From a virus: 64,000 nucleotides of DNA. Under the pieces are notes generated by a model. It was not told where the DNA came from and did not search any database. It saw only the letters and a list, made by a program, of their open reading frames with translations. Positions 47,104-55,160 of this stretch are shown one piece after another (within the stretch, counting starts at the first letter, position 1; every line of letters starts with the position of its first letter). The stretch covers positions 1 to 64,000 of IMG/VR virus record IMGVR_UViG_3300029787_004704; one strand, written 5' to 3'. Position numbers and translations under genes: made by a program.

Positions 47104-47434
47104 GTGCAAGGCAATCAAGGCACTTCAAAAAAATCTTAGGCAACATAACGTCTCCGAACACAGCGAACTACTCTGTAACAACAGCGGCGAATCGCTTGAC
47201 GTCCAATATTCATACGGTATCTACGTTTACCACCGCGTAGTATAAAAAAAGCGAGACCATAGGTTGGTATAATCCTCCGTTGCAACAATGTCTCTGGATG
47301 CTTGGCTGTGCGACTCACATCAAGAAAAACATTCACCTGGCAACAGGTGGATACTGACTTAACAATCTACATCAAGCAACGGCATTATAAAATGCTCGAG
47401 TGCAAACGAAGAGCGATTGACGTAGTCAATCTTT
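47104..47434 (+). ncRNA. Candidate structured non-coding RNA
   Basis: About 330 nt without a credible gene. A TATAAT at 47092-47097 with a weak -35 (TCGACG, 47067-47072, 19-nt spacing) faces right. The far end has GATTGAC/GTCAATC (47415-47431, 3-nt loop) followed by TTT, a short intrinsic terminator. Inside, a 9-bp stem with a GCAA (GNRA) loop is at 47331-47352, and CTACG/CGTAG pairs at 47221-47240. G+C is higher than the flanks. No tRNA, tmRNA or RNase P signature was found. Only the secondary-structure signs and the absence of genes support an RNA. Confidence 0.4.
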
Positions 47435-47660
47435 ACTTGTTGTCCACTTTGTGAGCATCATAGTCATGCATGAAATCATTTAATGTTATGTCCGCACGTC
47501 TTAGATCAGTGTGTTTTTCAAAAAAGTCAAACAGCAAATTAGCACACTCTTTGGGAGAATGTGTCATCAGCATCTTTTGTAGGACGTAGTTGGTTTTGTT
47601 TCTGCGTTGTTCAGTGTTCAACACCGCATGTTTGGGAACAGGAGCAAAGTTGTTCTTCAT
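47433..47660 (-). CDS. Small hypothetical protein (75 aa)
   Basis: 75 aa. Helical and basic, QRRNKTNYVLQKMLMTHSPKE, with a C-terminal FMHDYDAHKVDNK. No domain recognised. It ends just short of the terminator hairpin of the candidate RNA. Confidence 0.5.
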   Translation of the reverse strand: MKNNFAPVPKHAVLNTEQRRNKTNYVLQKMLMTHSPKECANLLFDFFEKHTDLRRADITLNDFMHDYDAHKVDNK

Positions 47661-47702
47661 AGTAGTAGCTATATTAACTGTGTTCCCTATTAAGTTATAG
47701 TA

Positions 47703-48143
47703 TTAAAATTTTATTTTCTGCTTGGCAAACTGTTTGCCAAAACCACCGCCTTTTAGACCCTTTTTCTTGAACTCTTTTTCTTTGGCGTTTATCTGGTCAA
47801 TCATTTGTGCTATTAGTCCACGCACATATTTTGAATTAGGCTTGCCCCCTTGCACAATTTTGTCTGGTTCAACATTTAAGCCAAAACTTTTGATACCTGC
47901 TTTTTTAGCCACTCCTTCGGCCCAATCAGCAAAAAATGGAGCTATTGCTAGGTCTGGATTGTCGTTCAATGCTTTGTTTAATTTAGAGTTAAGATCGTTC
48001 AGCATGGTTTCCATGTCTTGTAGTTTTGCTGTAAGTGGAATAGGGCCTTTTAGCGAATCTGCGGCTTGCCCAATGCCTTGTGCGGCAGTGCCTAACGCGG
48101 CACCAACTTTGGGGTCATATTCAAATAGGTCTAAAAGTTTCAT
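47703..48143 (-). CDS. Hypothetical protein with Gly/Lys-rich tail (146 aa)
   Basis: 146 aa. An Ala/Gly-rich start GAALGTAAQGIGQAADSLKG, a helical middle (LQDMETMLNDLNSKLN) and a basic Gly-rich tail (KKKGLKGGGFGKQFAKQ). It lies 5 nt after a TATAAATA box. It follows the gp26-like gene and is likely a late protein, possibly structural. Confidence 0.5.
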   Translation of the reverse strand: MKLLDLFEYDPKVGAALGTAAQGIGQAADSLKGPIPLTAKLQDMETMLNDLNSKLNKALNDNPDLAIAPFFADWAEGVAKKAGIKSFGLNVEPDKIVQGGKPNSKYVRGLIAQMIDQINAKEKEFKKKGLKGGGFGKQFAKQKIKF

Positions 48144-48148
48144 ATCAA

Positions 48149-48156
48149 TATTTATA
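48149..48156 (-). promoter_or_regulatory. T4-late-type promoter TATAAATA
   Basis: TATAAATA on the minus strand, 5 nt before the ATG of 47703-48143. It also overlaps the stop codon of the frameshift extension at 48152-48154, so the two genes are packed end to promoter. Confidence 0.6.
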
Positions 48157-48382
48157 GTAAAGGCAGTTTAGTGTTCTTTGTGTTCTCTATGTTCTGTTTT
48201 ACAAGTTCAGCCATCATGGATCTGTCTTCAGGCCCTAGCAAAAATGCTGTGTTGTAATCCAACGACCCACGCATGTACCAACACAATTTAATAAGTTCAT
48301 CCTTTAAATTTTTGTTTGTGTTTTCAAGTTCTTTAAAATATTCTTCAAGTTCAGAAGGCGAGAGAGTTAGGATCTTGATACG
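48152..48382 (-). CDS. Frameshift extension of the gp26-like gene (76 aa in the -1 frame)
   Basis: An open frame of 76 codons reached only if ribosomes slip -1 at the heptamer 48382-48388; no ATG, GTG or TTG opens it, and an in-frame stop lies just upstream. It begins RIKILTLSPSELEEYFKEL, continues with the conserved-looking LIKLCWYMRGSLDYNTAFLL and ends EDRSMMAELVKQNIE with a short tail. The pattern of WYMRG with a following EDR resembles small proteins near gp26 in marine T4-like phages. The fusion with gp26 would be about 359 aa. Confidence 0.6.
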   Translation of the reverse strand, partial: RIKILTLSPSELEEYFKELENTNKNLKDELIKLCWYMRGSLDYNTAFLLGPEDRSMMAELVKQNIENTKNTKLPLL

Positions 48383-49230
48383 AAAAAATTGGAGTTATCC
48401 ATTGATATAGGAGCGTCAAACGACGCTGGAGCACCTTTTTCTATTTGTTCCTTTGTTGGTGTAATAGTAATAGGTTTAATTCTGCCTAAATCTTTTTGTA
48501 CATCTAATCTTTTTTTAATTTTGTCGGCAGTGGCACCATCCATGTTGTCCACAAATTCTTCAATGTAAACACGATCAGTGATAGTTTGTCCATCAGCTGT
48601 GACCTCCAAAATAGATTCTTTCATGTTAGCCAAAGTTAAGTTGGTCATATGGCCAAATATTTCAGCAAATTTTTCCTGTTTTTGTGATGCATTTAATTCA
48701 TTGGTATCAATGACTTGTGTTATAATTCTTTGTTGTTCAAAGGTGCGTAATTGTAAGTTTGTGAGTTGACGATAACTCATTGGCTTTATTTTGAAAGACA
48801 CTTTGTCTGCAGGCACATATCCATCAAATGGTGTCTTGTCAATTTTATCTCCTGCTGTACGCAAATCAACATTGTAGACTACTTTGTCTTCTGTGTTGGG
48901 AATAGTCACATTGATATCCATCATGTGGCCATAAGTTGCAATACGTATAGCAATCATTATGGAGTCTAAATCTAACACCGGCATCATCCATGGATCTTTG
49001 ATTCCTGGCACACATGAACGTATGACATTTATTGTTGATTCTCCGTTTAACAGTGCGTCTGGTGTATTCATGGTCATTTCATCTTTAGCAGTCATAGGAT
49101 ATACTGCAAGTTCTTTTTCGTTGTCAAATACTAAAGCTCCTTCAGGATACCAATCACCATTAGATGGCAGAGTTGTGTATATTGCTGGTTGCCTAAAGAA
49201 CTTTGCTAAAGGGTTTTGTGAAGTTGTCAT
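48367..49230 (-). CDS. 26: Baseplate hub/tail assembly protein, T4 gp26-like
   Basis: 287 aa. Sequence features of the gp26-like family: NPLAKFFRQPAIYTTLPSNG at the start, YPMTAKDEMTMNTPDALLNG, and SCVPGIKDPWMMPVLDLDSIM. In T4, gp26 works with gp51 and others in baseplate hub assembly. The last codons AAT TTT TTC contain a slippery heptamer, after which a -1 frame stays open for 76 codons. This gives two products, like tail assembly chaperones. It is divergent from the tape-measure-like gene at 49281, with an A/T-rich TATAAATT directly before its ATG. Confidence 0.7.
   Translation of the reverse strand: MTTSQNPLAKFFRQPAIYTTLPSNGDWYPEGALVFDNEKELAVYPMTAKDEMTMNTPDALLNGESTINVIRSCVPGIKDPWMMPVLDLDSIMIAIRIATYGHMMDINVTIPNTEDKVVYNVDLRTAGDKIDKTPFDGYVPADKVSFKIKPMSYRQLTNLQLRTFEQQRIITQVIDTNELNASQKQEKFAEIFGHMTNLTLANMKESILEVTADGQTITDRVYIEEFVDNMDGATADKIKKRLDVQKDLGRIKPITITPTKEQIEKGAPASFDAPISMDNSNFFVSRS
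48382..48388 (-). other. Slippery heptamer T TTT TTC
   Basis: Reading on the minus strand, frame 0 is AAT TTT TTC GTA, so the heptamer has the canonical X XXY YYZ form. Both tRNAs could re-pair after a -1 slip (Phe on TTT). The normal frame ends four codons later, and the -1 frame stays open for 76 codons. Confidence 0.6.
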
Positions 49231-49242
49231 AATTTATAGTCC

Positions 49243-49250
49243 ATAAATAC
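49243..49250 (+). promoter_or_regulatory. Late-type promoter ATAAATAC
   Basis: ATAAATAC, 30 nt before the ATG of the large protein at 49281, in the short divergent gap from the gp26-like gene. Confidence 0.6.
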
Positions 49251-49280
49251 TTACTATAACAATATTTATGTACGTATAAA

Positions 49281-51290
49281 ATGGCTAGTTTTAAAGAGGT
49301 TGATATAGAAGGTGTTCAGGTAAAGGTTCCTCAAGATGGTTTTGCATCTGAAGAAACTCTACAAGAATTGGTAAAAGCACTGGGTGGGCGTAGTGCCGCC
49401 AGTGGTGGTACCGGTGGAGCCAAAGCACTGGCCGGAGCCACAAAAGGAGCAGGCAAAGACGTAAAAGCATTTGGTAAATCTTTGTTCAAAATGAATCCTG
49501 CCCTTAATGCCTTGGAAACAGGATTTAATCTGTTGGGATCTGCTATCACAGGGGCAACTGGTTTAGTAAAGTCAATGGCAACAGCCGATGGTTCGTTTCA
49601 ATCTCTAGGTGCTGTGGTAGATTTTTCAACTGCCCAAATCACAAAATTTACTAATATGATTCCTATATTTGGAGGATTTTTTACAGCCGTGGCAGAATCT
49701 TCGGCCGAGATGGTGAAACTTAAATTGGCATTTATGGATCTCCAAAGAGACACATTCCAGGGTCTGTCTGAAGCAGGTTTTAGATTGAATGGAAATTTAG
49801 GTGATACCTTAACCACAGTTTTAGCGGCGAATATCAGTTTGGATCAGTTTGGAAATATAGTTGGTGAAAACACTGATGGTTTGAGAATATTTGGTGGTAC
49901 AATTAATAATGCCGCAGACCAATTTGCAAACAGATTAGGAAGGCTAACTGATCAAGGATCAGATGTGGGTATGGGATTGCGTCTGCTAGGATTAAATTCA
50001 ACAGCTATTGCTGAAGAATTTGCCGACTTTGTTACAACAAACAGATTGAATGCATCTTTAATGACTGGCAATGAACGGCAGTTGAATGATCAGTTGCTTA
50101 AACGTACTAAGAATGAAAGAATAATAACTGAATTGTCTGGCAAGAGCATCAAAGAACAACGTGCGGCACAAATGGCAGCTGTGGCTGATTCTGCCTTCCA
50201 GGCCGCTTTGGTAGGCATGGGAGAACAGGGAGCAGAATTGACCACATTTGTGGCAGGATTGCCAGGACCAATAGGTGATGCTGTGAAACAGATTATTGCA
50301 TTCGGCACAGTGACTGATGAACAGTCAGCAAGACTGATAGCAACTATACCAGGGTTAAGAGAAACTCTTGAAAATAATATTGAAGGCATCAAAAGCGGAA
50401 ATATAAGTTCAAGCAAAGCAGTGGCAGACACAATCCAATTGGGGCAGAATGCAATTGAAGACGGCAACGGTTTGTTCTTGGCAAAAATATCCATGATTGA
50501 TCCTGCCTTTGCCGCAGTTGCTGATTTTATCATGCAAGGAAGAGCGTCGGCAATACAACTTGAAAATATCAACGATGTGTTAGGTACTTCGTTCACTGAG
50601 CTTGGTCAGGCACAAGAAGAGTTTAATGCACAACATGATGAACAACTTAAGATAGCAGAGGATCTAGCCAAACAGGGCAAATTGAACGAAGAAAATCTTA
50701 GAGCGGCAGGCATGGATGATAAAACGATCGGTATATTGTTAAATGCTGTAAAAGTAGAAGATGCTGTGGGGACGTTCCAAGCAGGATTATTCCAAACAAC
50801 AAATAATCTTGGTCTGTTGGATGACGGAATTACTGGATTGATTGATACTTTAAACAAGATGCTTAGAATGATTGATCCTAATTACGTAAACCCTAACGAA
50901 TTAGCCAGACGAACAAAGGAAGTGGCAGAAAAGGGCGGAGATCAATTATTTGATCCGCTACCAGGTATGGTGTCACCTCTAGAAACAGATTTTAGAAAAG
51001 CAAGATTTGGAGGAGACATACAACAGCAAACAGAGGCATTGGTCGCTGAGGTAGGAATAAAGACAGTTGAGGCCGCAGTACAAGGCGGAAGTATGAACGC
51101 TGACGAGGTTAGGGAGTACAAGGATAATATGAAGGTCTTTGACCGTGAGTATGATGAGGATGGCAAGGTTATAACAAACGGATCTGGACCAAACATGCAA
51201 ACAACTAATGACATATTGATTGATATCAATAAAAATATCAAAAAAAACAATACAGAAATCCACGGAGGCCTACTAAACACCAAGAATTAA
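49281..51290 (+). CDS. Large virion protein, possibly tape measure or structural
   Basis: 669 aa, Ala/Gly-rich and helical. Residues 40-180 hold hydrophobic stretches (NALETGFNLLGSAITGATG, MIPIFGGFFTAVAESSAEMV) and the rest is a long amphipathic, repeat-poor helical part ending in charged linker segments. Tape measure proteins have this style, and it is next to the gp26-like gene. T4's tape measure gp29 is of similar size, but I cannot show homology. A generic late structural protein is the safer reading. Confidence 0.45.
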   Translation: MASFKEVDIEGVQVKVPQDGFASEETLQELVKALGGRSAASGGTGGAKALAGATKGAGKDVKAFGKSLFKMNPALNALETGFNLLGSAITGATGLVKSMATADGSFQSLGAVVDFSTAQITKFTNMIPIFGGFFTAVAESSAEMVKLKLAFMDLQRDTFQGLSEAGFRLNGNLGDTLTTVLAANISLDQFGNIVGENTDGLRIFGGTINNAADQFANRLGRLTDQGSDVGMGLRLLGLNSTAIAEEFADFVTTNRLNASLMTGNERQLNDQLLKRTKNERIITELSGKSIKEQRAAQMAAVADSAFQAALVGMGEQGAELTTFVAGLPGPIGDAVKQIIAFGTVTDEQSARLIATIPGLRETLENNIEGIKSGNISSSKAVADTIQLGQNAIEDGNGLFLAKISMIDPAFAAVADFIMQGRASAIQLENINDVLGTSFTELGQAQEEFNAQHDEQLKIAEDLAKQGKLNEENLRAAGMDDKTIGILLNAVKVEDAVGTFQAGLFQTTNNLGLLDDGITGLIDTLNKMLRMIDPNYVNPNELARRTKEVAEKGGDQLFDPLPGMVSPLETDFRKARFGGDIQQQTEALVAEVGIKTVEAAVQGGSMNADEVREYKDNMKVFDREYDEDGKVITNGSGPNMQTTNDILIDINKNIKKNNTEIHGGLLNTKN

Positions 51291-51291
51291 A

Positions 51292-51299
51292 TTAAATAG
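51292..51299 (+). promoter_or_regulatory. Late-type box TTAAATAG before the portal gene
   Basis: TTAAATAG lies 36 nt before the ATG of gp20, right after the preceding stop. A second AT-rich element, TATAAT at 51323-51328, is closer to the ATG. AGGAG at 51308 may serve as ribosome site if it is within range, though 23 nt is long. Confidence 0.35.
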
Positions 51300-51335
51300 T
51301 TGCAATTAGGAGCAAACTAAGGTATAATACAACAT

Positions 51336-53051
51336 ATGGCATGGAAAAAATATTTTAATCTTGTACAACCAGACGGTTCAATGTCGCCAGTAAGTGGCAC
51401 CAATACTGCCAATGGTGGTGCAATGATGGGCAAGAGAAACTACACTTCATATCTACCAGAAGTGTACACAGGACATCCAAACAGACAAGAACGTTACTAT
51501 CAATATGATTCAATGGATCAAGATTCAGAAGTAAATGCGGCATTGGATATCATTGCAGAATTCTGCACACAGAATAACGAAAAAACAAAAACACCTTTCA
51601 CTATACAGTACAAAACAGAGCCAACAGAATCAGAAGCAATGATTTTGAATGATGCAATCAAGCAATTCACATCATTGAATGATTGGAGCAGAAGAATGTT
51701 CCGTATGTTCCGAAACACATTAAAGTATGGTGATTCATTTTTTATTAGAGATCCTGAAACACAACAATTGATTCATGTGGCGGCTACAAAATGTGAAAAA
51801 ATTATTGTGAATGAATCCAAAGGCAAAACACCTGAACAGTATGTGTTCAAAGATTTAAACTTAAATCTAGAATCATTGTCAGCATCGCAAGTAGCGGCCA
51901 ATGTAACATATTCTTCACCGGGTGCTTCTGCTATTATTGATCAAGGATATGGCAAGTCAGGTGGAGCATATTCAGGACCAGGCACATATGGCACAGGCGG
52001 TTCAGGCAGATTCGAAAGCACACAGAATCAATATGCAATTGATGCCAATCATGTTACTCATATGAGCATGTCAGAAGGACTTGATGCAAACTTCCCATTT
52101 GGTACATCCATACTGGAAACTGTGTTCAAAACATTCAAGCAGAAAGAAATGCTGGAAGATGCTATCATCATATACAGAGTACACAGAGCACCTGAACGTA
52201 GAGTGTTTTATATTGATGTAGGCAACATGCCAACACATATGGCCATGGGTTTTGTTGAAAGAGTCAAAAATGAAATTCACCAAAGACGTATTCCATCTGT
52301 GAGCGGTGGACAGAATTCAGTGGATGCAACATACAATCCGTTAAGCATAAACGAAGATTATTTCTTCCCACAAACAGCAGAAGGTAGAGGCTCTAAAGTG
52401 GAAACATTGCCAGGTGGCACAAACCTAGGTGAAATTGATGACTTAAGATACTTTACTAATAAACTGTATCGTGCTTTGAGGATTCCAAGTGCTTATTTGC
52501 CCACAGGCCCAGATGATGGTGCCAACCCACAATACTCAGATGGTAGAGTAGGCACAGCATATATTCAAGAATTAAGATTCAACAAGTATTGTGAAAGATT
52601 GCAGGACATTGTTATTCCGCCAATCAATCATGAGTTCAAGTTGTTCCTTAAACAAAGAGGCATTAACATAGACACATCATTGTTTGATGTAAAACTTACA
52701 CCACCACAAAACTTTGCCGCATACAGACAGATTGAACTAGACAATCAACGTGTACAAGCATTCACACAGATAGAGCAAGTACCATATTTGAGTAAAAGAT
52801 TTGCTTTACAAAGATTCTTAGGATTGAGTGAACAAGAACTTGCTAAAAATATGGAGATGTGGGCAGAAGAAAAAGGCGAATCAATGGACAATGCTGTCAA
52901 AGGTGAAGATCTACGTAATGTAGGAGTCACTGGCGGCGATCTTAACACAGACATATCAGATCAAACTCAACCCGATGAAGCACCAGAAGGTCCAGGACCA
53001 GGCGAAGAAGGTGGCGAACTCGAAGCTGGCGATGATGATATTGAGATCTAG
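51336..53051 (+). CDS. 20: Portal vertex protein gp20
   Basis: 571 aa, close to T4's 524. Conserved portal segments are present: RYYQYDSMDQDSEVNAALD, TPFTIQYKTEPTE, FFIRDPETQQLIHV, YRVHRAPERRVFYIDVGNMP, QRRIPSVSGGQNSVDATYNP, and SAYLPTGPDDGANPQYSDG. The C-terminal end is acidic and Gly-rich. It forms the dodecameric DNA entry ring of the capsid. Start of the T4-order capsid block. Confidence 0.96.
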   Translation: MAWKKYFNLVQPDGSMSPVSGTNTANGGAMMGKRNYTSYLPEVYTGHPNRQERYYQYDSMDQDSEVNAALDIIAEFCTQNNEKTKTPFTIQYKTEPTESEAMILNDAIKQFTSLNDWSRRMFRMFRNTLKYGDSFFIRDPETQQLIHVAATKCEKIIVNESKGKTPEQYVFKDLNLNLESLSASQVAANVTYSSPGASAIIDQGYGKSGGAYSGPGTYGTGGSGRFESTQNQYAIDANHVTHMSMSEGLDANFPFGTSILETVFKTFKQKEMLEDAIIIYRVHRAPERRVFYIDVGNMPTHMAMGFVERVKNEIHQRRIPSVSGGQNSVDATYNPLSINEDYFFPQTAEGRGSKVETLPGGTNLGEIDDLRYFTNKLYRALRIPSAYLPTGPDDGANPQYSDGRVGTAYIQELRFNKYCERLQDIVIPPINHEFKLFLKQRGINIDTSLFDVKLTPPQNFAAYRQIELDNQRVQAFTQIEQVPYLSKRFALQRFLGLSEQELAKNMEMWAEEKGESMDNAVKGEDLRNVGVTGGDLNTDISDQTQPDEAPEGPGPGEEGGELEAGDDDIEI

Positions 53052-53059
53052 GTAAATAC
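53052..53059 (+). promoter_or_regulatory. Late-type promoter GTAAATAC
   Basis: GTAAATAC, 4 nt before the ATG of the 75-aa gene at 53064. With T4-like initiation the message would start about at the ATG. Confidence 0.6.
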
Positions 53060-53063
53060 TGTC

Positions 53064-53291
53064 ATGCAACTATTTGAGTTTTTTACAGAATTAGATCAAG
53101 ACAGATACAACAGCGATATGGACATCACTGTGTACGAAAAGAGCGATACAAGAAAATCTAAACTCACACTAGAAATGTTAAATCAACTTAGACATCACAT
53201 GCAGTCACGCAGACAAGAAAAAGTCAAAGCAATGGAACTGTATCAAAAAATGTACGGTGGCTCAGTTGGCGACTCAGCTGAAGTAGCCTAG
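53064..53291 (+). CDS. 67: Prohead core protein gp67-like
   Basis: 75 aa. In T4, gene 67 sits between portal 20 and protease 21 and encodes an 80-aa core protein. Position and size match here. Sequence is charged and helical (LTLEMLNQLRHHMQSRRQEKVK) but not strongly conserved, so the name rests mainly on gene order. Confidence 0.6.
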   Translation: MQLFEFFTELDQDRYNSDMDITVYEKSDTRKSKLTLEMLNQLRHHMQSRRQEKVKAMELYQKMYGGSVGDSAEVA

Positions 53292-53310
53292 TACTAATTA
53301 ATCTACATCA

Positions 53311-54171
53311 ATGGCAGGAAGAAGAGCACAGTGGAGACTCGCATCAGCACAAGCGGCTGTTCGTGGAGAAAAAACAGTATCCTTGTATGGCAAGACAGGT
53401 GAAATATCTGCATGGCTCAATCCTGAACAACTTAAAGACCCTAAAAAAACTCTTGCAGAACTTGAAAAAATTACAAAAAAATCTCACAAAGCAGAGATAC
53501 CAAAATCAGAACCTATACCACCCAAAGACACTGCATACAAACCAGACGGTGAAGTGTGTTTCCTAATAGCCAACGGTGAATCAAGACGTGCATTTGATCT
53601 GAACAAACTTAAAGGCAAAGGATACATTGTAGGAATGAATGTGTTGCCTGTGGTAGAAGATTTTTGGCCTGACATGTTGGTCAGTGTGGATATTGCTACG
53701 GTCAAATGGTTGAGTGAAAAAGATGTGCCAGCAAAACTTGAACATTGGAGTTATCCGCGAGGCGGAGTAAAAGATCCTAGGATCAAAAGAATAGCAAAAG
53801 ACTGGGGTTGGTCATCAGGCCCAACAGCAACAAGAATAGCACTTGAATACAAACGGTTTAAAACACTGTACATCCTAGGCATGGATTTTTTCGGCATAAC
53901 TGCTACAGGCGAAGTTGATGAGAAAAAAGGCGACAAATTAAACAACATGTACAAAGGACAAGAAAGATACCGCAAAGCCAACTCAAGCAGAACCTATTTT
54001 GGCAACTGGCAGAATCAAATGGAAACTAACACCAAGAATCATCCTGATGCTAAATTTTACCATGTAGTGCTGGATAATCAAAAATCACCCAATAAACTAG
54101 CACAAAAGTCCAATTGGATAGACATAAATTATAGTATATTTGAAGAACATCTTCAAAAAATGTCAAAATGA
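53311..54171 (+). CDS. DUF115/MptE-like protein inserted in the capsid block
   Basis: 286 aa. ECFLIANGESRRAFDLNKL-type start of the domain (VCFLIANGESRR near 85), PDMLVSVDIATVKWL, and SGPTATRIALEYKRFKTLYI, all similar in order to the protein at 36009-36689. The N-terminal 80 residues are charged. In T4 this place holds gene 68, not a transferase-like gene, so this is an insertion. It might modify capsid or surface sugars. Codon use looks like the neighbouring late genes. Confidence 0.6.
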   Translation: MAGRRAQWRLASAQAAVRGEKTVSLYGKTGEISAWLNPEQLKDPKKTLAELEKITKKSHKAEIPKSEPIPPKDTAYKPDGEVCFLIANGESRRAFDLNKLKGKGYIVGMNVLPVVEDFWPDMLVSVDIATVKWLSEKDVPAKLEHWSYPRGGVKDPRIKRIAKDWGWSSGPTATRIALEYKRFKTLYILGMDFFGITATGEVDEKKGDKLNNMYKGQERYRKANSSRTYFGNWQNQMETNTKNHPDAKFYHVVLDNQKSPNKLAQKSNWIDINYSIFEEHLQKMSK

Positions 54172-54203
54172 GCCTCTTAAAAAGGTCTTAACTCCTTGCA
54201 ACC

Positions 54204-54211
54204 TTAAATAC
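54204..54211 (+). promoter_or_regulatory. Late-type promoter TTAAATAC
   Basis: TTAAATAC, 31 nt before the ATG at 54243, with AAGGAG between them. Starts the message for the core protein, protease, scaffold and capsid genes. Confidence 0.6.
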
Positions 54212-54242
54212 AACACCTAACAACCAACCAAAGGAGACAATC

Positions 54243-55148
54243 ATGTCTAAATTTGAAAAACTCCTGGACTTGCTTGTGAATGAGCAAAAGGATGAAGCTG
54301 AAAAAGTATTTCATGAAATAGTTGTCGAAAAATCAAGACAAATTTATGAAGGCATCCTTGCTGACGAAGAAGCAACAGAGGACACAGCTAAAGACGCTGA
54401 AGAAGTTGAAGAAGCATCGGACAAAGATGAAGATGCCGAAACTGAAGCAGTAGACGAAGCAAAAAAAGATGATGACGACGAAGACGATAAAGATAAAGAA
54501 GAAGTTGATGAAACTTCTGATGAAGAAGTCGACGAAGCATCTGAAGAAACTATCGAAGAAATTGGCGGAGACGCTACAGACGATTTAATATCAGATATCG
54601 AAGCAGAAGCAGAAGGCGACGACATGGCTGACATGGGAGATGAAAATGGCGACATGGACATGGACGGTGACGGCGATGCAGATCCTGAAGCAGAAGAAAT
54701 GTTCGAACCATTAGAAAAAGAACTTGACGCTCTAAAAGCCGAGTTTGCTAAAATGATGGACAGCGACGAAGAAGGTGAAGCTGAAGAATCAGTAAATCCT
54801 TTCGAAGACGCAGAACCAAAAGATGCTGATACTATTGTTAAAGAATATGCAAACATGGTTAAAGACGGACACGGTGCAGAGAAAAAAGGCTCTGAATCAG
54901 GTGCGGATAATAAAAAATCAGTGGTTGCTAAGAAAAACAAACCAATGAATAATGCATCTCCAGTAAAAATGGACCAAGGCGGCGAAGAAAAAGGCGGCGT
55001 TGGAAAAGCACTTACAGGTGACACAGCGAAACCTATGGGCGGATCTTATAAAAATGCAGGTGGAATTAATAAAGTTTCAACTGAAAAAACTCCAGCACCA
55101 CAGAACGACACTGGATCAACTGACAAGTCACCAGTTGCTACAAAGTAA
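54243..55148 (+). CDS. Acidic prohead core-like protein
   Basis: 301 aa. About 40% Asp/Glu, with long DDDDEDDKDKEE-type stretches in residues 40-160 and a short ordered N-terminus (FEKLLDLLVNEQKDEAEKVF). The C-terminus is Lys/Gly-rich (KNKPMNNASPVKMDQGG). By position it replaces T4 gp68, a core protein, and by composition it could act as an internal scaffold or DNA-mimic. Cleavage by gp21 is likely for core proteins. Assignment by position and composition only. Confidence 0.5.
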   Translation: MSKFEKLLDLLVNEQKDEAEKVFHEIVVEKSRQIYEGILADEEATEDTAKDAEEVEEASDKDEDAETEAVDEAKKDDDDEDDKDKEEVDETSDEEVDEASEETIEEIGGDATDDLISDIEAEAEGDDMADMGDENGDMDMDGDGDADPEAEEMFEPLEKELDALKAEFAKMMDSDEEGEAEESVNPFEDAEPKDADTIVKEYANMVKDGHGAEKKGSESGADNKKSVVAKKNKPMNNASPVKMDQGGEEKGGVGKALTGDTAKPMGGSYKNAGGINKVSTEKTPAPQNDTGSTDKSPVATK

Positions 55149-55160
55149 GGAAATAGGATA

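Noticed and set aside
47136-47336. 66-codon minus-strand frame in the gene-free interval
   Set aside because: Arg/Cys-rich and off-composition, GTG start without ribosome site, spans GNRA and other hairpins; better explained by structured RNA.
47398-47424. tmRNA-like tag frame (starting A-N-E) in the candidate RNA
   Set aside because: The tag would end in charged residues rather than the usual hydrophobic ALAA-like end, and no tRNA-like half with TTCGA was found on either side.
50090-51283. Minus-strand frames of 168, 83, 113 and 94 codons inside the 669-aa gene
   Set aside because: Antisense shadows of an Ala/Gly/Asp-rich gene; no upstream signals.
54344-55024. 226-codon minus-strand frame opposite the acidic core gene
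   Set aside because: Translates as Ser-rich low-complexity sequence because GAA/GAT/GAC repeats read backwards as TTC/ATC/GTC; a shadow.
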